Part shown: positions 15,890 through 23,716 of the stretch, in pieces
How positions within the stretch are numbered: position 1 is the stretch's first letter
Layout: every line of letters begins with the position of its first letter
Assembly (NCBI GenBank): GCA_022448345.1
Contig: JAKVCB010000021.1
Span: forward strand, 1 to 39,341
Source of the DNA: Pirellulales bacterium
GTDB lineage: Bacteria > Planctomycetota > Planctomycetia > Pirellulales > Lacipirellulaceae
DNA length: 39,341 nt
Reading direction: 5' to 3'
Notes under the pieces: model-generated
The model's database searches: none
What the model was told of the DNA's origin: nothing
What the model saw: only the letters and a program-made list of their open reading frames with translations
Program-made: the position numbers and the translations under genes

Positions 15890-17134
15890 CTAGCGACGCC
15901 GTGCTACTGCCAGACCGCAGGCAGCTGCCAGCAACAACACAAGACTGGCCGGCTCGGGAATCACTCTCAGGGAGGCCACACCCGTAATCGGATTACCAGC
16001 GTTGTAAACTCCCAGCGCTCCGCCGCCGTTTGGTCCGAAAGCAAACACAAGCCCACTGTCGGTCACTGCAACGATTTCGTTCACGCCATCGTTGTTCATC
16101 ACGTCAGCGATGACAACATCAGTCATATTCTGGCCAGTCGGCCCGGTCTGCGCAACAAAGCTGCCGTCATGATTCAGGATGCGGAGAACATTGTCTCCAA
16201 CCAGTGCGATCTCTGGTTCTGCATCGGCATCAAGCTGTCCAACAGCAACCGCGTTAAACGTCAACCCACCACTTGCAGAGGGACCGTGGGGCCCACCGCC
16301 AGCGTTGTTCCACTGGTAATCCATTGAGAAACCAGGTCCGGTCGAAAATACGTGTGATTGCTGACCGTTACCAGGCCCAGGATCTCCACCGATGTTCCCC
16401 GTGAAAATCGCCTCATCGTTGTTGAGTCCCGGCACCAGGTCACCAGTCGCGACATCGGTCATCACCTGAACGGGTTGCTGGCCGAGCCATCCGAGGTTAT
16501 CACCCCGCACGTAAAGCTGGAAACCAGGAGACTTGTTGAGTGTTGCCAGGTCGGTCGTACCGATGACAATTTCGCTTCCCGGGAAACTGTCGGTAAAGTT
16601 ACCTCGTGCCATGCCAACGGCATTTCCGATGTTGTTGTGCGGACCGGGCGTCGTGATATGACTCATCGTCGATGCCTCAAACATCTGCAGCAGAATGTCG
16701 GTAGCACCGGTGCCTGTTTCCCGTGCAATGACCAACCGGTCCTCATTACCACCAACTTCACCGAGTACAATTTCCCGCACCGGGTTGTTGTCGCCAGGGC
16801 CTGTGGGGTCTGAGTGCTTCAGGTACGAAATGTCGTTACCATCCCAAAGGTGGATGATTTGACCGCCGGTGGCCACTCGCGGCTGGCCACCAATCATGGC
16901 AGCGTCAATCGCGCCAATGCCATCAGAGCCAGTTCCGGCGGCCTTGAAGCCGGCTTGACCACTCAGCCCGACTGGCGCGCCGGTGGTCGGTGCAAGACCT
17001 GTGACCATCATCAGTGTGTCGTTGTCACCCGAATCAACGGTGAAATAAAGATTGTCGGCTACAGCCGCACTACCTGCTGCCAGACCCATCGCCAAGCAGG
17101 CCAAAAGAATAATTTTTCCAAGCCTTGCATCCAT
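15890..17134 (-). CDS. PEP-CTERM protein with propeller-like repeats
   Basis: A 414-residue exported protein. I chose ATG at 17132-17134 because GGGAGG lies 9 bases upstream and the protein then begins with a normal signal peptide (MDARLGKIILLACLAMGLAAG); a longer frame reaches 17218. The body has repeats similar to those of the 12752-14386 protein: FNAVAVGQLDADAEPEIAL, VLRILNHDGS, and DVMNNDGVNEIVAVTDSGL. It ends in IPEPASLVLLLAAACGLAVARRR, a classic PEP-CTERM sorting tail. The paralogue has extra dockerin-like loops; this one goes straight from the last repeat to the sorting tail. It probably forms a surface-anchored beta-propeller of unknown ligand. A strong terminator follows the stop. 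Confidence 0.9.
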   Translation of the reverse strand: MDARLGKIILLACLAMGLAAGSAAVADNLYFTVDSGDNDTLMMVTGLAPTTGAPVGLSGQAGFKAAGTGSDGIGAIDAAMIGGQPRVATGGQIIHLWDGNDISYLKHSDPTGPGDNNPVREIVLGEVGGNEDRLVIARETGTGATDILLQMFEASTMSHITTPGPHNNIGNAVGMARGNFTDSFPGSEIVIGTTDLATLNKSPGFQLYVRGDNLGWLGQQPVQVMTDVATGDLVPGLNNDEAIFTGNIGGDPGPGNGQQSHVFSTGPGFSMDYQWNNAGGGPHGPSASGGLTFNAVAVGQLDADAEPEIALVGDNVLRILNHDGSFVAQTGPTGQNMTDVVIADVMNNDGVNEIVAVTDSGLVFAFGPNGGGALGVYNAGNPITGVASLRVIPEPASLVLLLAAACGLAVARRR

Positions 17135-17390
17135 TAGAACCAACCTCCCAAATAAGAATGAGAAACTTCCGAATCTGTCTGTGTCGCAAAAAAATCGGTC
17201 CGCGTGTCGGCTGTACATAAAGTACTACCCACTGGTAGGCTTGAAGGGCCCACCCCAGCATAAAAACAGCGACCGGTTACGTTTCATGGTAACACCGATT
17301 GTAAAGGTTCGGTATCCAATTTAGGGATTTTTTCTCGGAAAAACTTCTTGCATTCTCCAAATACGCGCCATTTTGGACCATTCTTTGAGG

Positions 17391-17415
17391 CCCATGCCCA
17401 TGCCCATGCCCATGC
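17391..17415 (+). repeat. Four-copy CCCATG hexanucleotide repeat at a start region
   Basis: CCCATG occurs four times in a row (17391-17414), creating four in-frame ATG codons at 17394, 17400, 17406 and 17412. A GAGG at 17387-17390 sits 9 bases before the second ATG. Copy number changes would shift the distance between the ribosome site and start without altering the frame. Confidence 0.7.
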
Positions 17416-17903
17416 AGCGACCCTTCGACACGCCAATCAGGCCCATTGTAGCTCCCAGCAGAGCCCGGGTAGCAGTGAGCCGCAGGTGCCTGGTGCCACC
17501 GACCTTCCTACTGCTGGTGCTCGCTGTGATCTCGAGCGGGTGTGGCGACAACGACGGTCGGCTTTCGGTCTCTGGCAACGTCAAGCTCGATGGCAAACCG
17601 CTGCCGGAAGGATCGATTGAGTTTTTACCCATCGCCGGTACCGGGGGTCCTACCGCCGGCGCCACAATCGAAGAGGGCAAGTACCGTATTGCAGCGGGCC
17701 GCGGCCTGTTTGCCGGGCAGTTCCGCGTGAAAATTACCGCCCAGCGCAACACGGGCCGCCAGGCAACCGATCCCTACCGCGGCGTGAAATACGATGTCCA
17801 GGAGCAGTATCTGCCAGCCCGCTACAACCGCAAAAGCCAACTCGAAGCGACGCTTACCCCAGAAGGTGCCAACGTGTTTGACTTTGACCTGAAGGGCCCC
17901 TAA
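17400..17903 (+). CDS. Planctomycete lipoprotein with carboxypeptidase-regulatory-like (transthyretin-like) domain
   Basis: A small exported lipoprotein. A lipobox ISSGC follows a hydrophobic stretch (FLLLVLAVI), and the rest is one beta-sandwich domain with the familiar pattern VSGNVKLDGKPLPEGSIEF, GGPTAGATIEEGKYRI, and GLFAGQFRVKI. The start is uncertain. ATG 17400 has GAGG at good spacing but leaves a long N-region (lipobox Cys at residue 48); GTG 17475 would give an ideal 22-residue lipoprotein signal starting MSRRCLVPP. In the second case the CCCATG repeat is in the leader. Many planctomycete genomes carry such single-domain lipoproteins near DUF1559 genes; the role is unknown. It converges with the giant cytochrome gene. 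Confidence 0.85.
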   Translation: MPMPMQRPFDTPIRPIVAPSRARVAVSRRCLVPPTFLLLVLAVISSGCGDNDGRLSVSGNVKLDGKPLPEGSIEFLPIAGTGGPTAGATIEEGKYRIAAGRGLFAGQFRVKITAQRNTGRQATDPYRGVKYDVQEQYLPARYNRKSQLEATLTPEGANVFDFDLKGP

Positions 17904-17970
17904 AGGATTCAACACGGGCCAAACGTCCGCTTGAAAAACCAGGAACCACCGGCCGACGCCGGTAGCGAGA

Positions 17971-20900
17971 TTAGTTTGAAACCGGTCGGACCGGTCCAAA
18001 CTCTTTTTGCAAATCGACCTGATTTAACACCCACCGGCGAATCACCTGGTAGCCCGGATCCATCACCTGGTAGCGTCGCCCACCTTGGTGCCCGTCTTCC
18101 TCGCCGGTCTGAAGATCCAAGGGTTTGCGCAGCAATTTGCTCTGCTCCACATCCGCCAGATGAACACGGTGCTGGAGCGTGGCATAGTTATTCAGCAACT
18201 GGTCGACTGGCAAATAGCCAATCTTATCAGGCCGGTGGAGTTCCATCGACGGCACGCGGCCTGGTTCACCAAGACAATGCATACAGCTGCGTTCGTCTCC
18301 CCGGAGTACCTGGGTCATTTCCGGCACCACGTAGTCGCGAAAGAAGGTGATGTCCTCCAGAAAAGCTTGCGGAACGCTTGCCTGACCATCGTCGCTTTCG
18401 GAAAAAAGGTGATGTGCCTTTTGCTGCAATACTTTGCTGAGCTCTTTGGCAAACGGGCCCCCCTGTTGCGAAAGCACTTTGCGGGCATTCTTTAAAACTT
18501 TTTCGTCCTTTTCAAACGCTTCCAACCCGGCAAGAGCTGTGAGGACCTCGGGGTTGCGTCTCAAAGCGGTCTGGTTGGCAAGTTCGACGGCCAGTTCACG
18601 ATTCGCCGCCCGTGCAGACGGCCTGATCTGGCCAGTGAACAAACTGAGTGCCCGGCTCCGCAGTTCCTCCAAGGGATCAACAGAAGACAATGCCTGCAAT
18701 TCAGGTTGGATGGCCGGGAGATCCTGTCCGAAAGTAAGTATCCAGGGAATGTTGCGAAGCCAAAAGCGTGCGGTCGCCCCGTTGTCAAATTCCCGGGGTA
18801 GGGCAAAGGCAAGTTGCTCGAATTGGAGATCAGGATTTTTACCAACGGCCTCCCCAAGGCCGTTGGCAAGGTACCAGGCGGCATCCGCATCGCGCTGGGC
18901 CTGCTGAACAGTCGCGGCATCCTCAAGGCTTTCAATGTCGGCAGGCGTTTGCCAGCCGGAGGTATCGGGTACCAGGTAGCGCACGATGTCCTGGCGTTGC
19001 TGCGCGGTCTGGGAAAGAATCCACTTTACGCCGCCAAGCAGTTTGAAAATCGGCGCCGAGAGGCTCTCCCGACGTGGCGGATCGGCTGCCCCGCGCAACA
19101 AGAGTCGGTGCATCGGCTCGAGTTGTTCGGCAACCGCTGCCAGTTGCACCACACGCGGATCGGAAACACTCGAGGCCGCCAGACTGCGCAAATCCTCGGG
19201 CCCGTGCAGAGAGTACTCAATCAATTTCTTCTGCAGTGGTTCGTGAGGAATGTTTGCGGCCCCCTCCAGCGCAAACCGGGTCCACAATTCCTGCTGTGCT
19301 TCGCCGGACTGTTGCGAGACAGCTTCCAGTCGCTCAAGGGCAATCCGGCCTAGCAATCGCCCCAGGCCAGGGGTCACATAGCCGAGCTGCCCCGGGCCAC
19401 CATCGGACCCACGCAAGGAGTAATAGGTTGCAGCAACGCCAAGCAAACGATTCGCCAGGAGCTCTGCTTGAGAACGGTTGTGGGTTTGCTTTTGGGCCTC
19501 CGTGAGCATTGCCACCAGGTCTGCCAGTTCTCGATACTGGTGTTTTTCGCTGCCATTGGCGACGTGCCCGTTAACGATCAACAGCGCCTGAGTCTGGTAG
19601 CGGATGGCATTTTCGACCAGGCGATTCGATTCAGATCGCCCAAGCAGGCGAAGCCAGGCTGCGTTGAGACCAGCCCGGGTGGGTGGATTCCAAACCCACC
19701 ATTGCCACGCTGCCCGAGTAGCCCAGGCCCGCACGGCCGGGTTCGGGTCGTCATTCATGGCATGGTCGAGCACCGATACCAGTCGGCTCCACTCGATACG
19801 CGAACCGGTCATGACCCCGTCGACCTTCATGACCAAGGCACGAATGGCCCCTTCCCGAGTGGTATCGCCGGCCCCGCTGACAGCCTCGAGAACCTGGTCC
19901 CAACCGCGGTCGTCAATCAATTGTTGGCGCAACGCCCAGTGGGCCGCTTCACGCACGATCTTGGTCGAGTCACCCAGACCTTCAACGAGTGGAGCGGTTG
20001 CACGGTTGTCCCCCGGAAATGCCAAACCGAGCATTGCCCAATAACGCACCAGGGGACTATCGTGGCCTGCGGCCGCCACGAGTTGGGGCACAAACCGGAC
20101 GTCGTTGGTCCGCGAGAGCCGACGAACCCGGTCGATCGCTGCCAGGAGCGGCTCCTCATCGGGCTGCTGGAATTCGGACACTGCGTAGCGAGGAGGCTCC
20201 ACCGGAAAATAACGCGACAAGGCATGCAGCGCATAACTGGTTGAGACAAAGCCTGTCTTGGATTGGCCGTTCCAGTAACCGGTTGGGTGTTGTTGGGCAA
20301 GTAACGCTTGAACCGCTCGACTCACGGCCGGATCATCCGGACCAACGCCAGCTGCCTGAAAGGCAATAATCGCCAGGGCCGTGGGGGATGGGTCAGGTGA
20401 ATCCTCCTGGGCAACCCAGGCTTGCTTCGCCTCGTCCCACTTTCCAGGATTAAATCCCCAACTGCCATCCTCCTTTTGAATGGCCCGCAAACGTTTCAGA
20501 TCTGCCTTTAGCTGCTGTTTGATTCGTGCGTCCAACTTCCGCGCAGCAGCCAGGCTTGCCAGGCGCTCTTCGCGAGGCAGGTTTTGCTGGTCGGCAATTC
20601 GGGCAGCCGTCGCCACGTAGTCCGTGGGGAAAAAAAATCGGCAAACAAGTTCCGTGCGATGGCAAAGGTCGTCGGTGAATTTCACATCGATCCCCAACAC
20701 CTCAGAGACTTTTTGCTGGAGGGCGTAAAAATATTTAGATTCACCCGTTTGTTCCCAAGCCGCCTTGAGAATCTCGCCGGCGTAGTTCAGCACAACCCCC
20801 TGACCAACGTTCGCCCCGGGGCCAGCTGCGTTGATGCCACCAGGATCGGCAGTTTGCAACACGTAATTCGCCGCCCGAACTGCCTGGCTGCGCTGCAGGC

Positions 20901-22371
20901 GGCGGGCAGGAAGATAACGCTCCAAGGCCACCACGGAGTGCCCGGCGACGCGAGTCCCCGCCGGCCCATCGCCCAGATCGAGGGGCTGTAAGCTCGTATT
21001 GTTGGCCGCCGCTTCCAATTCGTTGGTCGGCCGCATGGACTGATAGCAGGTATTCACCAGGTGTTGCCACATCTGGGTGTTCAGGGGCCGGTAACCATGG
21101 GCAAAGGGAACCGCTGGCCCCCATACGCCCGACTGGGTGTGGCAACTCATGCAGTTGGTGCCAAGCAGATTGCCCGAGTCGCGAATTCTCCGTTCGACCG
21201 CTGCGCCTCTTGGGCGATTGGTCAGCCAGGCATCTACCTGCCCAATGTGATCATAGAGTCCGCGGCGCACCGATTCACGAGGATCTTTATAGGGAGCTGG
21301 CTCAATGACGCGAAGCTGAAGGCTGTAGGCTGGGGAGTTGGCTTCCACCCGGAGAAAATAAATACCCCCGGGATCAAGATTCCGATTGATGGCCGTGCGG
21401 TAATCTTCTTCTTCGGCTTGTTGATGGGGCCGTTCGTTCGCATTCTTGCCCGCATCGTACTTTTCCAAAGGCAACAGACTGCTATTTCGTGGCCAGGCGT
21501 GCGCTGTGCCTCTGTGCTCAGGGGCAATGCGGTAAGCGCGAATGCGGGCAACCACCTGTTGATCGGGAATCAACAGGCAAGCCGCCAACAACCGTGGTTG
21601 CTTACCCTGGTATTGGATACGAAACCAGTCATCGCCGCCGGCACCAACATGTCCGTTGTCAAAATATTCAACGTCGTCACAGGTCCCAAACACCGAATAT
21701 GGCCTCCCCACGTCCTGTTCGTCCAGCACAAGCGTTTGCCCCTGTTCGGGAGTGTCGTTCGGCTCCACTTCCAGAAACATGCCTGCCACCTGGCTGCCAG
21801 CAACATCGAGAGACTCAATTTCAAACAACACAGAAACGGCGCTGCCCTCGGGCCAACCGACTTTTGCTGGGGATGCTGCGGCCACCTCTGCAACCACTCC
21901 CTTTTCGCGCCAACGGGAACGCTCCAAAACATCCACTTCCCCCGCTTCTGGTTCGATGCTTAACTGGTAAACCCCAAACAGAGGTGCCCGGTACACGACG
22001 TACAAATCGGGGTCCAATCCGTGAATCGACTTGGACCAGTCGGCTGTGGGGTCGCGGTAAATGCCGAAAGCACCCGATTCGCGGTGCGGCCCTTGGTGCT
22101 CAACAGATCGAGGCGAAATGCGGGCGGGATTATCAGCTGCGATGAGCGACCAACGCACCTTAAGTCGCGCATTGGGTGGCAACTGGGATGGATGCTCAAT
22201 CCGCACCCCGATCTCGACCGTGTCGCCAGCTGCCAACCTGACCTGCTCAGTGTGGCCTGAGGGAACGCTGATCTTCTTGTGCAGTCCAATCGAGGTTGCC
22301 CCGCGACTGAAAGATTGACTACCGCCAATCACCACGAACACCAACAGCGTTTGAAGACCGAGTCGGACCAT
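17971..22371 (-). CDS. 1466-aa exported fusion: PPC-like, cytochrome c, prenyltransferase-like and HEAT-like regions, degenerate C-terminal heme domain
   Basis: A very large exported protein with an N-terminal signal peptide (first ~25 residues). Regions in order: beta-rich PPC-like part (about 30-360, with FLEVEPNDTPEQGQTL near 200); a heme c site CMSCH (407-411); an alpha/alpha-toroid of prenyltransferase/squalene-cyclase type (about 480-720, IQKEDGSWGFNP and LLAQQHPTGYWNG); HEAT-like helical repeats (about 740-1300); and a C-terminal cytochrome-like domain (1359-1466). That last domain keeps family landmarks (EQSKLLRKPL, DGHQGGRRY, YQVIRRWVL), but its heme motif reads CMHCL (1363-1367), lacking the His of CxxCH. 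The architecture suggests a periplasmic electron-transfer or scaffold protein; the function is unknown. The gene is alone, 67 bases convergent from the lipoprotein. Confidence 0.9.
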   Translation of the reverse strand: MVRLGLQTLLVFVVIGGSQSFSRGATSIGLHKKISVPSGHTEQVRLAAGDTVEIGVRIEHPSQLPPNARLKVRWSLIAADNPARISPRSVEHQGPHRESGAFGIYRDPTADWSKSIHGLDPDLYVVYRAPLFGVYQLSIEPEAGEVDVLERSRWREKGVVAEVAAASPAKVGWPEGSAVSVLFEIESLDVAGSQVAGMFLEVEPNDTPEQGQTLVLDEQDVGRPYSVFGTCDDVEYFDNGHVGAGGDDWFRIQYQGKQPRLLAACLLIPDQQVVARIRAYRIAPEHRGTAHAWPRNSSLLPLEKYDAGKNANERPHQQAEEEDYRTAINRNLDPGGIYFLRVEANSPAYSLQLRVIEPAPYKDPRESVRRGLYDHIGQVDAWLTNRPRGAAVERRIRDSGNLLGTNCMSCHTQSGVWGPAVPFAHGYRPLNTQMWQHLVNTCYQSMRPTNELEAAANNTSLQPLDLGDGPAGTRVAGHSVVALERYLPARRLQRSQAVRAANYVLQTADPGGINAAGPGANVGQGVVLNYAGEILKAAWEQTGESKYFYALQQKVSEVLGIDVKFTDDLCHRTELVCRFFFPTDYVATAARIADQQNLPREERLASLAAARKLDARIKQQLKADLKRLRAIQKEDGSWGFNPGKWDEAKQAWVAQEDSPDPSPTALAIIAFQAAGVGPDDPAVSRAVQALLAQQHPTGYWNGQSKTGFVSTSYALHALSRYFPVEPPRYAVSEFQQPDEEPLLAAIDRVRRLSRTNDVRFVPQLVAAAGHDSPLVRYWAMLGLAFPGDNRATAPLVEGLGDSTKIVREAAHWALRQQLIDDRGWDQVLEAVSGAGDTTREGAIRALVMKVDGVMTGSRIEWSRLVSVLDHAMNDDPNPAVRAWATRAAWQWWVWNPPTRAGLNAAWLRLLGRSESNRLVENAIRYQTQALLIVNGHVANGSEKHQYRELADLVAMLTEAQKQTHNRSQAELLANRLLGVAATYYSLRGSDGGPGQLGYVTPGLGRLLGRIALERLEAVSQQSGEAQQELWTRFALEGAANIPHEPLQKKLIEYSLHGPEDLRSLAASSVSDPRVVQLAAVAEQLEPMHRLLLRGAADPPRRESLSAPIFKLLGGVKWILSQTAQQRQDIVRYLVPDTSGWQTPADIESLEDAATVQQAQRDADAAWYLANGLGEAVGKNPDLQFEQLAFALPREFDNGATARFWLRNIPWILTFGQDLPAIQPELQALSSVDPLEELRSRALSLFTGQIRPSARAANRELAVELANQTALRRNPEVLTALAGLEAFEKDEKVLKNARKVLSQQGGPFAKELSKVLQQKAHHLFSESDDGQASVPQAFLEDITFFRDYVVPEMTQVLRGDERSCMHCLGEPGRVPSMELHRPDKIGYLPVDQLLNNYATLQHRVHLADVEQSKLLRKPLDLQTGEEDGHQGGRRYQVMDPGYQVIRRWVLNQVDLQKEFGPVRPVSN

Positions 22372-22888
22372 TCACAGCAATCCCAAACCAGAAAACAACC
22401 ACAAAGCTGGAAATAATTCCACTGACAAAACCTGATATTCCAAGCCGCAAGTGACAGGGACTCTCTTTGAAGCCAGTCTACCAGCCGCAAGACGGGGCGT
22501 CACTATTTGCACCAGTCCCTGGAGCGATCGAGGACCGACAGGCTTGCTCTGCGAGTGGCTTGCGGCAAGCGGGCCGAGTTGGCCACCACGCGCCAATCCA
22601 CACCAGACCTGTTGCGACCGCTGGGAAAAATCTCCCCAGCGGCAAAAGCACCCCAGTTTCCTGATTGACCCCGGCTTGCTCCCCACCCCATCATAATCGC
22701 AGTTGAGTTGACCGGAACGCAGTCCCGATAACCAAGAGACAGGGACCAAATGGCGGTGTTTGGAGCCCTTTTCCTTCAACCATGGCAGAGCAGGCACCCG
22801 CAAGGATCTTGAAAAACCCAAATTCTTGCATGTTTTACCTCGCCAATTAAACTGAAGGTAGTGGAAATCCGATGGGTTCTGAGAGCTT
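22372..22888. other. Divergent intergenic region with a repeated 14-mer
   Basis: This 517-base gap separates the 5' ends of the giant cytochrome gene (-) and the alpha/beta hydrolase (+). CAAGTGACAGGGAC (22448-22461) and CAAGAGACAGGGAC (22733-22746) are direct repeats differing at one base. A minus-strand frame (22372-23040) is open through the whole gap, but its translation has no domain and it overlaps the hydrolase gene, so I reject it. No promoter pair is clear. Confidence 0.45.
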
Positions 22889-23596
22889 ATGGAATCGAAA
22901 CACCGCAATTCGTCTGAGGTCGTCGTGGTTCTACACGGCTTTGCTGCCTCCCCGAGATGGATGACGTTTCTTTGTCGCCGGGTGGCCCGCACCGGACGAC
23001 GGGTGGTGAACTGGGGGTATCCGAGTTGGCGGCGGCCCATTGACTTAAGTGGGCAAGACCTGCTGCGGACGGCTTACCATCTTGCCAAGGACGAGTCGGT
23101 CGAGCGGATTCATTTTCTGGCCTACAGTATGGGGTCGATCATTTGCCGGGCAGCCCTGCTAAAAGATCCCCAAGTGCCCAAGCTGGGCCGGGTTGTGATG
23201 CTGGGGCCCCCTAATCGAGGGTCGCACGTGGCGCGCCTGTTGGCCCCGATGTTTGGCTGGATCTTTCCCGTTGCCCGGGAACTCTCCACCAGTCCCAAGA
23301 GCTACGTGAATGGCTTGCCACGGATGCAAGGGGTTGAGGTGGGCGTGATCGCAGGCGAAAGAGACCGGGTCGTGCGACACAACTGTACCCATTTGCCCAG
23401 CCAGCGCGAACACCTCATGATGCCCCTTGGTCACGCAGGCCTCCTCTTGAGCGAGGAGGTGACTGGCGCGGCGCTCCGTTTTGTCGAAACAGGTAGTTTT
23501 GGATTTTCCCAAAAAGCGCCAGAGACAAAAGCGGTCGTCCTCAGCTCATGGCAGGTCCCAGCGACCGGCACAGGTGTGCCTCTTGAGAACGGGTAG
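22889..23596 (+). CDS. Alpha/beta-hydrolase, lipase/esterase-like
   Basis: A 235-residue serine hydrolase without a signal peptide, related in style to PGAP1/LipA-like lipases. The oxyanion motif LHGFAASP (15-22) comes after the first strand. The nucleophile elbow is AYSMGS (Ser80), with Ala instead of the first Gly of GxSxG. The likely acid is Asp159 in GERDRVV, and the His is His182 in PLGHAGLL. The conserved MLGPPNRGSHVA segment (104-115) is typical of this lipase group. The protein is slightly shorter than the secreted lipases and is probably cytoplasmic. The last 40 residues look disordered. It stands alone, convergent with the antiporter gene 120 bases downstream. Confidence 0.87.
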   Translation: MESKHRNSSEVVVVLHGFAASPRWMTFLCRRVARTGRRVVNWGYPSWRRPIDLSGQDLLRTAYHLAKDESVERIHFLAYSMGSIICRAALLKDPQVPKLGRVVMLGPPNRGSHVARLLAPMFGWIFPVARELSTSPKSYVNGLPRMQGVEVGVIAGERDRVVRHNCTHLPSQREHLMMPLGHAGLLLSEEVTGAALRFVETGSFGFSQKAPETKAVVLSSWQVPATGTGVPLENG

Positions 23597-23716
23597 TTTC
23601 AGGCCAACTATCAGGCACCCGTCCTCTGGTTTTTTTGCGCCGAATGCGCCTTCTTTTTCTACGGGACAGCCCGGCCACAGCCTACGGCGAGCCTGAACCA
23701 CACCACGCCAGACCCG

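Noticed and set aside
17932-17963. Hairpin ACCGGC/GCCGGT after the giant cytochrome gene as a terminator
   Set aside because: The stem is only 6 bp and the T-run lies about 10 bases away from it, so it is not a convincing intrinsic terminator.
22372-23040. 222-codon open frame on the minus strand
   Set aside because: It overlaps the alpha/beta hydrolase gene on the other strand, has no recognisable domain, and is rich in residues from antisense reading.
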